NCBI GenBank assembly: GCA_022641835.1
Contig: CP048715.1
Location: 2,170,001 to 2,234,000 of the forward strand
Length of the DNA stretch: 64,000 bases
Direction of reading: 5' to 3'
Source of the DNA: Petasospora fabianii
Lineage: Eukaryota > Ascomycota > Saccharomycetes > Phaffomycetales > Wickerhamomycetaceae
In this document: positions 1 through 9,953 of the stretch, piece after piece
Numbering within the stretch: the first letter of the stretch is position 1
Layout: each line of letters starts with the position of its first letter
Translations under genes and position numbers: made by a program
Notes under the pieces: model-generated
Seen by the model: the letters and a program-made list of their open reading frames with translations, nothing else
What the model was told of the DNA's origin: nothing
Databases searched by the model: none

Positions 1-637
1 TTGAGACAGATCCAAGATACTCTGTTCTCGGTGTCCTTTGCGCTCAAGCCTCCCGGGTGCGACCGGGTGAGATGCGTTAAAAATTACTTAATTAGGCGCA
101 GACTCCGCTCCCACTTCTCCGGAACCCTCCGAAAACGCCCGGCCGCGCTGTTTCGGAGCCACCGCCTCTGAGTCATTAAGTTGCTCTAATGGGCCCTTCA
201 TGAGGATTATTATGGCAACAAAGAGCTCCAGATGACAAAAGTTCCTGAATTGTTTGTCGTCCAGCTTCTTTGGAGCCCTGTAGATTCACGCTCTTAGTAG
301 AAAAAAGTGTCAAACAAAATGCCTATCAAAGCGTTGTGGCCCCTTCCAAACGCGCATGCGAAGAAAAAAAAAAACACAACCAAACCGCGCGTCCGTCCGG
401 TACGAGCCGCATCACCATCTTGTGATGAGTTTGCAATTATATGTGGACGTTGTTCCCTCCCTCCGGCCAGCCAGTGCTCCGTCAGGTACAGCAATAGCTT
501 TATCTTCTTGACATCCCGGTATCTCACGAACTCGGCTCCTATCCGCCCATTCGTCCCGATAACCACCCCTCATCCCCATTGTTAGTGACACATCACATCA
601 CTAACTCTTAAAAGAGCACAAATTCCACCGCATCATC
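1..637. promoter_or_regulatory. Upstream region of the malic enzyme gene
   Basis: No gene is visible here. The stretch contains a palindromic TGAGTCAT (169-176), the core bound by Gcn4/AP-1-type bZIP factors. It also has a GC-rich block with several CCG/CGG triplets (about 118-158) of the kind bound by Zn2Cys6 regulators, and a poly-A run (363-374). The functional reading of these motifs is inference. The contig edge cuts the region, so part of an upstream gene's terminator may be included. Confidence 0.4.
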
Positions 638-2590
638 ATGCTCAGAATACCATCGAAGAGAGTCCAGTTGGCTACTAGACTCATGACTGTCAGACAGTAC
701 ACTTCCGCTTCACACACAAACAACATGGCTTCCACTACCCGCGCTGCCACCGTTGGTAAAGACCATCACCAATATGAGTGCTCAAGTACCAAGAAGACAC
801 CTGTTGGTGCTGAAGCTGCCGCACAGATGAACCATCCACAGGCCACCAGACTCTCCGTCGAAGGTCCAATTGAGTGTTCCCTCACAGGATTCCAGCTGCT
901 CAACTCCCCTCTTTTTAACAAGGGTTCTGCTTTCACACTCGAGGAGCGTGCTGCCTTTGGCCTTGAGGGTCTCTTGCCAGCACAGGTGAATACTCTTAAC
1001 GACCAGGTTGAGAGAGCCTACAGACAGCTCTGCTACCTCAAAACACCACTCGCTAAGAATGATTTCTGCTCCTCCATGAGAGTTCAGAATAAGGTTCTCT
1101 TCTACGAGCTCGTTAGACGCCACATTAGAGAGCTCGTCCCAATCATTTACACACCAACAGAAGGTGATGCCATTGCTGCCTACTCCCACAGATTCAGAAA
1201 ACCAGAAGGTTGTTTCCTTGATATCACAGACCCAGATTCCATTGAGAGAAGACTCTCCAACTTTGGTGAGGACAAGGATGTTGATTACATTGTTGTTTCC
1301 GATGGTGAGGGTATTCTCGGTATTGGTGACCAGGGTGTCGGTGGTATCCGTATTGCCATCTCCAAACTTGCCTTGATGACCTTGTGTGGTGGTATTCACC
1401 CAGGTCGTGTCATTCCAGTCTGCCTCGATGTTGGTACCAACAATAAGAAGCTTCTCAAGGACGATCTTTACATGGGTAACAGATTCGAGAGAGTCCGTGG
1501 TGAGCAGTATGACGCCTTTGTTGAGAAGTTCATGCAGGTATTAAAGAAGAGATTCCCATCTGCTACTCTCCACTTTGAGGACTTTGGTGTCACCACTGGT
1601 AGACCGTTGCTCCAGAGATACAGAAGTCAGTATGCCTGCTTCAACGATGATATCCAGGGTACTGGTGCCGTTGTTATGGCCTCTATGATTGCTGCCTTGA
1701 AACACACTAAAAGAGAGCTCCTCGACTCTGAGATTGTCATCTACGGTGCCGGCTCCGCTGGTCTCGGTATTGCAGACCAGATTGTTAACCACATGGTCAC
1801 CCACGGACTCACACCAGAGCAGGCCAGAGCCAAAATTCACACCATGGATGTTCGTGGTTTGATTCTCGACAACATGAAAGACACTTCTACACGCGATCAG
1901 CATCTCTACTCTGATCCAGCTTCCGAGTGGGAAGGTATTGACACCAAGTCTCTCTTTGAGGTTGTCAAGAAGGTCAAGCCAACCTGTTTGATTGGTTGCT
2001 CCACACAGGCTGGTGCCTTCACTAAGAGGGTTGTCCAGGAGATGTACAAGCACAACCCACGCCCAATCATCTTCCCTCTTTCTAACCCAACAAGACTTCA
2101 CGAAGCTGTTCCAGAAGATCTCATGGAGTGGACCAACTACGATGCTATGGTTGCCACTGGTTCTCCATTCAAGCCAGTCAACGGCTGGGTCATCTCCGAG
2201 AACAACAACTGTTTCACATTCCCTGGTATCGGTCTTGGTTCCGTCCTCTCCAGAGCTAAGGTTATCTCTGATAAGATGATCTCTGCTGCTGTGGATCAGC
2301 TCGCGGACCTCTCCCCACTCGACAAAGATCCAAAGGCTGGTTTGCTTCCACCTCTTGAGGTTATCAACGACACTTCTGCAAAGGTCGCCGCTGCTGTCAT
2401 TTTGCAGGCTCTTGAAGAAGGTAACGCTAGAATTGAGGATGAGGTTCAGCCAGGTAAGGATGAGTATGTTAAGGTTCCAAGAGACTTTGACGAATGTGTT
2501 GCTTGGGTTAAGAGTCAGATGTGGATGCCAGAGTACAGACCACTCATTAAGGTTGAGCACTCTCATGAGATCCACACACATCAGTACTAA
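638..2590 (+). CDS. MAE1: Mitochondrial malic enzyme (oxidative decarboxylating malate dehydrogenase)
   Basis: The enzyme converts malate to pyruvate and CO2 while reducing NAD(P)+, probably in the mitochondrial matrix. The 650-residue product has a basic, Ser/Thr-rich N-terminus (LRIPSKRVQLATRL..RQYTS) resembling a matrix presequence. The malic enzyme hallmarks follow: LLNSPLFNKGSAFT, then IIYTPTEGDA with the catalytic Tyr, GILGIGDQGVGGI, the metal-binding HFEDFG and FNDDIQGTGAV, and a Rossmann motif YGAGSAGLGIA. Its length is close to that of S. cerevisiae Mae1. A second in-frame ATG at 725 (residue 30, NNMASTTRA) follows the presequence and could give a form without the targeting signal; that is inference. 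The codon choice is strongly biased (TCC, GGT, CCA, AGA), which suggests high expression. It is convergent with POP1. Confidence 0.95.
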   Translation: MLRIPSKRVQLATRLMTVRQYTSASHTNNMASTTRAATVGKDHHQYECSSTKKTPVGAEAAAQMNHPQATRLSVEGPIECSLTGFQLLNSPLFNKGSAFTLEERAAFGLEGLLPAQVNTLNDQVERAYRQLCYLKTPLAKNDFCSSMRVQNKVLFYELVRRHIRELVPIIYTPTEGDAIAAYSHRFRKPEGCFLDITDPDSIERRLSNFGEDKDVDYIVVSDGEGILGIGDQGVGGIRIAISKLALMTLCGGIHPGRVIPVCLDVGTNNKKLLKDDLYMGNRFERVRGEQYDAFVEKFMQVLKKRFPSATLHFEDFGVTTGRPLLQRYRSQYACFNDDIQGTGAVVMASMIAALKHTKRELLDSEIVIYGAGSAGLGIADQIVNHMVTHGLTPEQARAKIHTMDVRGLILDNMKDTSTRDQHLYSDPASEWEGIDTKSLFEVVKKVKPTCLIGCSTQAGAFTKRVVQEMYKHNPRPIIFPLSNPTRLHEAVPEDLMEWTNYDAMVATGSPFKPVNGWVISENNNCFTFPGIGLGSVLSRAKVISDKMISAAVDQLADLSPLDKDPKAGLLPPLEVINDTSAKVAAAVILQALEEGNARIEDEVQPGKDEYVKVPRDFDECVAWVKSQMWMPEYRPLIKVEHSHEIHTHQY

Positions 2591-2793
2591 GTTGGGAACA
2601 AGAATCAAGTTATTAATTTAAGGGTATACAGAATAGATTCATCAAGGGCTTGATATTCAAAAAACTTTCCGTAGATCAGTCTTGTGCACACTAGCTAGAG
2701 TGATTGTTATCCACTAACTCCGATCTACGAGGTAAATGTACTTCGATATATAATTCATGCGATGCTTAATTAATGCTTATCCATATATCATCG

Positions 2794-5197
2794 TTAAATG
2801 TCAATGGACTTCCATGTAGCAACTCTGGCATGGTCTGTACCCACATTTCTAACCAAGACATACTTCTCTTTCTTCTGGGCCCAAACTGCATCAACACATC
2901 CCACACCAGTATTCTTACCACTAGACAGGTTGTAGGTCGCACTGGACAAGAATCCAATCAGATACTTGGAGTGTGGAACCTCAAGATTCTTATGGACACG
3001 CAGACCCTGGACATCCCTTTCATTGAGCGAAGCCATCCAGTCCGTTAATGCTTCGGGTGGAATAGCATAAATTCTGGCATTATCCTGTGCATTGCCTCTT
3101 TCCAATGTCTCAATTTTCACAGGCACAATAGGCAGTTCAGACATCACACTCGATGGGTAAGTCACATTCTGATCCTTACACAACTTAATAGGCAGGTCAG
3201 ACGACTTTGTCTTGCCTTGCTTGACATCTTCAATAAAGGAATAAACATCATGCAGCTCAACAATCTTTCTTTGAAAGTTCTCCCACTCCGATGTACGAGT
3301 GTTTGTCTCACTCTTAACTTGGGTCAATCCAATTCTCAGGGCTTGCAAGTATCTCCAATCACATCCAAACGGATCGCCAAGTTCACCCCGGGCACAATCT
3401 TCTTTATGCAAATGCAATTTTTCGTAATTAACTCTCTTCGAAACTGGTTTCTTCGACCATTTTTCTCTCTTAACATCAGCACTAAACTTATTCTCAACAT
3501 CACCAGCCGCAGTGAATGGGAAGTCCACAGGGAAGAACAGCTGGCCCTTCTCAAAGTTATATTGATGTGACTGCTTGAGTCCTCCAAGTCTCATGTGGGC
3601 AATGTGCAACAGACAATGCCATACCGGAAGCGTCCAGTACCATGGAAGTAACAATGTCCAGACATCGTTAAGCCTATATATGATCACAGGGAAACCGTTA
3701 CCCTTGGTGCGCTCTTCCGCTGGTTTATTCTTTTCACGGGCAACCTGCTTGAGAGACATTTGGCCTTCATATGAGGCTGTGCGACCCGACGATGTGAGAA
3801 GATTGGTGATGACAGTTGGGTTAATGTTGGCCTTGGTGGTCTTCATGTCGATAATGATGTCGAGGATAGAGGAATCCTTTTGAGAGGGTCTTGGCTTGCA
3901 TCTGTTGGCAAGTCTGGGGTCTTGAGCTTGGAATGTGAATACTGTCTTATCTGGAAGAGATGCCGCTGTACATAGCTTGCCGAAGAGCTGAGATTCAGCA
4001 GATTTTGGGTCCCATGGTTTGAGGATAGTGGCCAATGCATTGAGGGAGATCGGGCCGGTCAATTCAATGGATCCAATAGAATATCTGTTGTCAATTACCT
4101 CAACGTCTTCTGTTTTGATCTTTAAGAGGGCGTTAAAGACTTTCTCGTAGATAGCTGGGTGAGCTCTGATCACAACTCTGCTTCCCTCATCTGACCTGAA
4201 GCTGAGAATTGTGACTTCACCAAGCACAGCACCATCTTCGTCATAGCAAAGTTTTTGTGAGACGGCACTATGATTGATAACCTTTTTTGTGGCATCATCA
4301 TTGATTAATTTTCCCACGATGTGCTTCACACTCGACTCATTATCACTCTGCAAAACACAAGTTCCCACATACGACTTATCCCAGGCCATGGCCCCATCAA
4401 GATTGAATGACCTATGAGCAGCTCTGAAACACTTTTGTGTGGGTTTCAGTGGGATCTGCCATCCCCATCGTTTGATCATGTGTGCTCTCTTAGCGTGCCA
4501 CACATGTGAATTCAGCCAGACATACTGCCTCTGTCTCTTGATGTACTTCATCTTTCCCAATGGTTGTGGCGCCAATCCGTTTGCCATGGAATTATCATAT
4601 GATCCTATGGTATTGTTCATCGGAATGAAATGGCCCTCTTTAGCCTCCCTCAGCTGCTTTTTGAGCGTAGCGAGACGCTGACGGATCTTGAGCTTGCCCA
4701 TAGAAAGATTTTTGTCATTCGGCAGTTGTTTGTTCAGCTGTGCTCTTGCCGCAAGACGAAGGAGGGAAGAAGCCATCTTGGCACGGTACAGTTCACGACC
4801 TTTCATTGTGCGTTTCGTTTGAGTGACGCCGGTATCTGATGACATCTCACGAATGGCCCTTTTGCGGAGTCGTTTGGGGATACGCTTAACATTGTGTGAT
4901 GCCGTACGTCTTCGGAGTGTACGTGGAAGTGACTGGAATGTTCGAGTTGACGAGGCAAACTTTGAGTTGAGTTGAGCCTTCTCAAGCTCTGTAATTTCGA
5001 ATTTGCGTGATTTGAGGAAGGACGAGACGTCCAAGATGCCTTCTTTGTTCAAAGCTAGATATACTTGGTTAGTGTCGTAGAAGATGAGATGGTTGATGAA
5101 GAGACTCACCTGGATCGTTCGTCTCCGAACGAATCTGTCGAGACTGGCGACGCTTCAGCAGGCGATACTGTTTAGAGTCCATCTGCTTGTTTGACAT
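2794..5197 (-). CDS. POP1: RNase P/MRP protein subunit Pop1 (two exons)
   Basis: This is the largest protein subunit of RNase P and RNase MRP, which mature tRNA 5' ends and cut pre-rRNA in the nucleus and nucleolus. Exon 1 runs 5197-5110 and exon 2 5054-2794. Joining them gives 782 residues and reads MSNKQMDSKQYRLL..NDP-ALNKEGILD without a break. The Pop1 N-terminal basic region (LPRTLRRRTASHNVKRIPKR, then W-rich WHAKRAHMIKRWGWQIP) and the central POPLD-type segment (VWTLLLPWYWTLPVWHCLLH) are clear. S. cerevisiae Pop1 is somewhat longer (875 aa). I chose the start because the open frame of exon 2 lacks a conserved N-terminus and the spliced product supplies one. Confidence 0.93.
5055..5109 (-). 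other. Intron in POP1 (55 nt)
   Basis: The donor is GTGAGT (5109-5104 on the minus strand), the branch point is CTAAC within ACACTAACC, and the acceptor is TATATCTAG. Splicing joins a codon split after its first base and keeps the frame. Confidence 0.88.
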
Positions 5198-5419
5198 GGT
5201 TGAGATCGGACCTCTTATTTCTAGGAAATTCAACAGTTGTAAGAGAGAAGACATATGTTGATGTGTTGATGCCCTTAAAATTTCGCGATGCCATCCACGC
5301 GCGCCTATAATCTTACCCGATCTGGCGACTAGTGAAGAAGAGCATATATCTAAGAAATGTACGACGGCAGTGATTACGAATGTATGTAGCAAGCTATTAA
5401 TTAACGCTTCCATCGGCTC

Positions 5420-7234
5420 TCATATCTCAGCAGCAGCACGTGGCGCTTCTATAGGCCCTTTGTCAATGACCTCCGGGGTCGACAAAGTCTCTTCGTTAGG
5501 GGAAACCAGATCGGTGTCCTCACCCTCCTTAACATCCGATTTGACAACAATAAATGGATCATCAGGTATCTGTGAGCTCTGAATCTCGACCGTATTTGTG
5601 TCATCGAATTTCTCAGTTGGAGCAGTTGGTATGTTCTCATAGTCATCCTTGATGGATCCACCGCTATTAGAGAAGTAGTCAAATGAGGCGCTCGTATCTC
5701 TCGACATCAGTGTGTTCTTCACTTCAACGGGGTCTTCAGATGAGCATGGCTGCCCATCTGAATCTTCCGGAACAATTACCAGTGACTCGTTCTCGTCTCC
5801 AGCCTCTGAAGCATGTACAGCGGTGGTACCTTCAGACTTGATGGTTGCGGAAGCTGGGAAGCTCTGAGACTCCTCTGGGATATCGTCATACTCCAACCCA
5901 ACATCAATGAAGTCATCTCCGCCCTCGTCATTGACAATCACAAACGATGGTTGTCTGTTTTTTGTCAGAGAAACGGGATTGTGGTTTGGTGAAATATGCA
6001 CTATAGCGTTTTTATTTTCTGGGTCCTGGATCGAAGTCTTCCAGCTCTCCCAATCTTCACCGTTCTTGATAAGGAAGCCCACAAGCATAGAAGGGTCCAG
6101 CTCGGAAAAGTGAATACGGCGAATCTTGCAAGTATGGACGGATTTCGTGTCCAGCGCCGAGATTATCTCTGTGCTATCACTGACAGAGTTCTCCATATCG
6201 ACGTACTTGAGGGCCGTCTGTGGGATATGAGGATCCAAGTAGAAAAGATTATCACCCTGGTACCCAAAGAAGTAATGAGATGACGATGGTCTTCCTCCTG
6301 CAATGCCAACACTCTGATACGATGACAAAATGTCTTTCAAACTCTTCCAATAGACCTGATTCACTTGATCAATACCCAACCTGACACCGAGTAGAATAAG
6401 CGTGGGTTGAAAGTCCTCACCTGACCCTCGTGACACTTTAAAAACATCTTGTTCATACACATCACCACTATCTGATCCAATGTAAACTCGCAATCCAACA
6501 TCGTGCTGTTCACAGAGTGCCTGCATACTTCTTGCTATTGCGGATGGGCCAAACCATTCCCCAGCTTTCTTTCCCGAGAGGGCTCGCCCCTGATCAACAA
6601 TGTTGTGAATAGAGAATGGTCTAGATGGATCATCAGCAAAGTAGGAAACTATCTCGTCATGTGTCTTATTGTTAGTGGAGCCCTCATCGAATCTCCATGT
6701 TCTCCCAGCTTTCATGATGAGCAAGGCGTTTGCTAACATAGATTGACCGGTCCTGATCATACATCCCCAGCCACAGTCGCTTGTGAAGAAGTCAGCGTTA
6801 AGGTGGTAGTTGTGCCCTCGTATAAGGTTCTGCAATGATAAAGGTGAAGGTCCATCTTCATCTCTCTGTAATGGCGGGAACTTTGTTCTATAAGTGAACC
6901 ATAGCCTTGAATTGACATCATCAAGGAAGTCATCGGGCCAAGTCGCTGGCTCCTCTTTCGGTTGGTCTTTTGACACGGAGAAGGAAGAAAAGAAATTCCT
7001 GATATCAGACACAGATATCTCAGCCAGTGATGAGTCTGGTCCTCGTTCCTGCTCTGTCTCGGATGTTGGACCAGATGTTGTGATTCCCGTGGCCGGTACT
7101 GCCTCCTCAATTGGACTTCGTGTGTGCGATGTGTACGTGTTTCCCAACACCACTATTGGGTTCACAGTGTCGTTGTTCTCCTCCGCCCTACTCCAAAACA
7201 TATCCACAACTCTGTGAATCCCTTGTGAGGTCAT
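5420..7234 (-). CDS. ATG4: Autophagy cysteine protease Atg4
   Basis: Atg4 processes the C-terminus of Atg8 and later delipidates Atg8-PE. It is required for autophagosome formation and the Cvt pathway. The peptidase C54 domain spans roughly residues 110-375. It shows the catalytic Cys158 in TSDCGWGCMIRTGQ and the Asp334/His336 pair in FYLDPHIPQ. The N-terminal block (VVDMFWSRAEENND..IVVLGNTY) matches the usual family start, which supports this ATG. At 604 residues it is about 110 longer than S. cerevisiae Atg4. The excess is an acidic, Ser/Thr-rich C-terminal tail from about residue 400, containing short aromatic-x-x-hydrophobic motifs (for example FIDV and FIVV) that could be Atg8-interacting motifs (inference). 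It is transcribed divergently from SQS1. Confidence 0.95.
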   Translation of the reverse strand: MTSQGIHRVVDMFWSRAEENNDTVNPIVVLGNTYTSHTRSPIEEAVPATGITTSGPTSETEQERGPDSSLAEISVSDIRNFFSSFSVSKDQPKEEPATWPDDFLDDVNSRLWFTYRTKFPPLQRDEDGPSPLSLQNLIRGHNYHLNADFFTSDCGWGCMIRTGQSMLANALLIMKAGRTWRFDEGSTNNKTHDEIVSYFADDPSRPFSIHNIVDQGRALSGKKAGEWFGPSAIARSMQALCEQHDVGLRVYIGSDSGDVYEQDVFKVSRGSGEDFQPTLILLGVRLGIDQVNQVYWKSLKDILSSYQSVGIAGGRPSSSHYFFGYQGDNLFYLDPHIPQTALKYVDMENSVSDSTEIISALDTKSVHTCKIRRIHFSELDPSMLVGFLIKNGEDWESWKTSIQDPENKNAIVHISPNHNPVSLTKNRQPSFVIVNDEGGDDFIDVGLEYDDIPEESQSFPASATIKSEGTTAVHASEAGDENESLVIVPEDSDGQPCSSEDPVEVKNTLMSRDTSASFDYFSNSGGSIKDDYENIPTAPTEKFDDTNTVEIQSSQIPDDPFIVVKSDVKEGEDTDLVSPNEETLSTPEVIDKGPIEAPRAAAEI

Positions 7235-7744
7235 ATTGTGCTATATGTATAGTGTATTGGTGGACTTCACACGTACAGCTGGAAATCGGGAGGGTGGCGC
7301 GTATGTGGTGTTCTGTTGCTGTAACGAATGGAAGGTGTCCTGAGATTGTTTCCGCTCTGTTGTAAAACTCCCAGTGTTTTCAGAGTATTTCTCAGCGTAC
7401 CGCCCTGCAGGAACTGCGTTTAATGTCGAGTTCTCGCCAGATTCCACTCTCCTTGTAAACGATTTGCTTCTCCTGTTGTGCCATCTCCACAGCCTGTAAC
7501 ACACTGTCATTTCCACACGGGCAGCTCCGCGTTTAGATAAGGGCACGTGACTGAGCATGTGCCCAAAAGTGGTACGCACAACACATCATCTCGATTTCGC
7601 GCTTCTGGTACTCGTGCTTGATGAGAGACCAAGGGCTAACACACGAGGTTTGCGTTGTATTACGCTTCTTGACTCTCACAAGAACCAAGTGATACGTCTG
7701 ATCTACACACAGGTGTACCCACATACACACAAGAAGAAATCAAG
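7235..7744. promoter_or_regulatory. Shared ATG4/SQS1 promoter region with an E-box
   Basis: This is the intergenic region between divergent ATG4 and SQS1. A CACGTGAC E-box at 7544-7551 (Cbf1/Pho4-type core) lies in a 12-mer, CACGTGACTGAG, that recurs upstream of SSU72 at 17730-17741. No RNA gene was recognised. Confidence 0.45.
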
Positions 7745-9847
7745 ATGCCGAAACGCGGAGGTCGTGGCGGCAGAGGAGGAAGGGGTCGTGGACGCGGACG
7801 GGGCCGAGGAGGTTTCAGTGGCGGTAGAGGAAGAGGAGGATTTAACAAGAAGAGACGAGGCTGTAATGGTAACGGTGGCGTCGACACCCGAGGTCCTCCA
7901 GGAGTTCCAAACGATGATATACTGATGCTCGACCTGGACGGAAGTCCGTCAGTGTATCTTCCCCCAGCCACCTCCATGAAGGCTGCTGCTAAGAGAACCA
8001 GAAGGCAACGAATGCAAGATGAGGCATTCAACACTGAAGATAATTATGATGCTACTATGAAGCTTCCATTACGACAGAGATTTATTGACTTTGTGAAGGC
8101 GAGCGTGTATGACCCGACGAAGGACGTCATCAAGGGCCTAAGAGAACAGGAACAAAAACGACTTACATCAACTCAAAAGAGTGATGGTAGCCCTACCACC
8201 GAAACGGCCATCGATGTTGAGATCCAAGAGGATGTCCTTGAAGATTCAGCTTTTGTAGGCCAAGGAAAAGCTACTCTTGAAGGCGAGTCCGACACTCAAG
8301 ATAGTGTTGTCGATGAAGAGAGCCAAGACGAAGACGAAGAGGACAAAGAGGACGATGATGATGAAAAAACTTCGGGTAGCGCACCCCCAAAACCGGAACC
8401 ACCAAAGAAAGCTCCAAAGCTGAACCCGCTATCACAGGTACCTGATGATCGACTCTTTTTCGTGGATGAGACTCCAGAAGTACCAATCAATATCAGGACT
8501 GTCAAGGAGGAAGAGGATCATTCTGTTAATGCACCAATCATTGCAGCGGCGGGTCCAAACACCGAGTTCAACCCAACACTCTCCATCGGTCATGTACATC
8601 TTTCTGTGGCGCAGGATGAAGACGATGAAGATATACCACATGCGGATGTCACAGCAGAGACAAATAACATGGAGAAGCTGAACTTGGATGACCAAGATGG
8701 CCCAGAGTTTGGGTTTTTGGAGGAGGATTATGAGACATTTGACCATTCCCTAGTCGATGTCATCAACATCCGCTATGGCTCTGGTTCTAACCAGTATCAT
8801 ATGAAGAGTTTCAGGCTGACAGGTACCTACGATCATCAGTGGGTTGATGAAGAGCTGTTTTCGGAGTTTTTAATTGAGAATGGTATGCCGGAACACAGAC
8901 TTTCTGCTTACTTCAAGTATGTAAAGGGCCTTCTTGAGCCACCAGAGGAGGAGGAAAAGAATTATGACGACGTTCCATTTTCAGATTCAGAAGAGGAAGA
9001 TTTTGACCATGATCATGATGACTACTATGAGGGTGAGAATGATGGACTCGATGACTCTGATATGGAGGGCTTGGATGACCTCGTCGCCTACACCAAGAAG
9101 TACGATGGTGAACGTGACATGGAAGTTGCACCAACTCAGACGTTAAAGACACGTGGAAAGGGTAAGAAGAAACAGCTGGATCTCGAAGGCGTATCTGCTG
9201 ATCTTGCTGACAGAATGCATGAGCAATGGCGATTGAGAAGGGATGGTAAGAAGGCCAGAAAGGAACGAAAGGAACAGACAATTGCCAATGAACACGCCAA
9301 GTCTAAGGATCTCTTGTTGAAGTATCCATACACTCTTCATGTCAAGGATATCCGAAACGAATTTGAAGAGTTCCTCAATGATTCCAAGAGAAACGCACTT
9401 ACGTTCCCACCAATGGATCCTCATGGTATCAAGACTGTCCAGAAGTTTGCATACCTTTACAATATGAAAGCACGTAAGTTTGGGGCAGGTCTGAAGTCAC
9501 ATGCAGTTGCTGTGAAGAACAAGAGGACATTCCGCTCCCTTCCTGACTACCATTCGATTGCCATGCTCATGAAGCAGAGACCAGTCTTCAACAGAATTGA
9601 TCAAAAGAGGGCCAAGGCTGACATTGATCAGGAAAAATCTTCAAGAAGAGGTGTTCCAAGTAAGGCGCACGTCAAGGAGGGTGATATTGTAGGAGCTGAT
9701 GCACCGGAAATTTCAAGCAATAACGTTGGTCGGAAACTCTTGATGAAGATGGGCTGGAAGTCTGGACAAGGTCTTGGGTTGGATAACGCAGGTATCCCAG
9801 AGCCGGTCGTGGCAAAAATCAAGAAGACAAAACTTGGTATTCGTTGA
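7745..9847 (+). CDS. SQS1: G-patch protein Sqs1/Pfa1 (Prp43 activator)
   Basis: Sqs1 stimulates the DEAH helicase Prp43 in pre-rRNA processing and spliceosome disassembly. The 700-residue product starts with a glycine-arginine repeat (RGG-like, residues about 4-40). Long acidic stretches follow, including a conserved segment with VDEELFSEFLIENGMPEHRL and acidic EEEE/DDD tracts. Next is a region resembling the R3H neighbourhood (about 500-600). It ends in a canonical G-patch, with GRKLLMKMGWKSGQGLGL near residue 660-680 and the C-terminus KKTKLGIR. The architecture and length agree with fungal Sqs1. In S. cerevisiae it is YNL224C, beside ATG4 (YNL223W), as here. Confidence 0.9.
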   Translation: MPKRGGRGGRGGRGRGRGRGRGGFSGGRGRGGFNKKRRGCNGNGGVDTRGPPGVPNDDILMLDLDGSPSVYLPPATSMKAAAKRTRRQRMQDEAFNTEDNYDATMKLPLRQRFIDFVKASVYDPTKDVIKGLREQEQKRLTSTQKSDGSPTTETAIDVEIQEDVLEDSAFVGQGKATLEGESDTQDSVVDEESQDEDEEDKEDDDDEKTSGSAPPKPEPPKKAPKLNPLSQVPDDRLFFVDETPEVPINIRTVKEEEDHSVNAPIIAAAGPNTEFNPTLSIGHVHLSVAQDEDDEDIPHADVTAETNNMEKLNLDDQDGPEFGFLEEDYETFDHSLVDVINIRYGSGSNQYHMKSFRLTGTYDHQWVDEELFSEFLIENGMPEHRLSAYFKYVKGLLEPPEEEEKNYDDVPFSDSEEEDFDHDHDDYYEGENDGLDDSDMEGLDDLVAYTKKYDGERDMEVAPTQTLKTRGKGKKKQLDLEGVSADLADRMHEQWRLRRDGKKARKERKEQTIANEHAKSKDLLLKYPYTLHVKDIRNEFEEFLNDSKRNALTFPPMDPHGIKTVQKFAYLYNMKARKFGAGLKSHAVAVKNKRTFRSLPDYHSIAMLMKQRPVFNRIDQKRAKADIDQEKSSRRGVPSKAHVKEGDIVGADAPEISSNNVGRKLLMKMGWKSGQGLGLDNAGIPEPVVAKIKKTKLGIR

Positions 9848-9953
9848 GACTACAGCAGTAATGACATTTCTTAATGACTTAGATTATGCATGAATTAGAA
9901 TGTTTGATCTATATCAGATCAATTGGGGAACGACGTAGATGCATGAAGTGAGA

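Noticed and set aside
418-440. Box C-like GTGATGA in the MAE1 upstream region
   Set aside because: No CTGA box D within C/D snoRNA range and no terminal stem.
1541-2608. 355-codon open frame antisense to the malic enzyme gene
   Set aside because: It mirrors a highly codon-biased gene that avoids TTA, CTA and TCA, so the opposite strand lacks stops. The translation is Val/Leu/Trp/Asn-rich with no domain.
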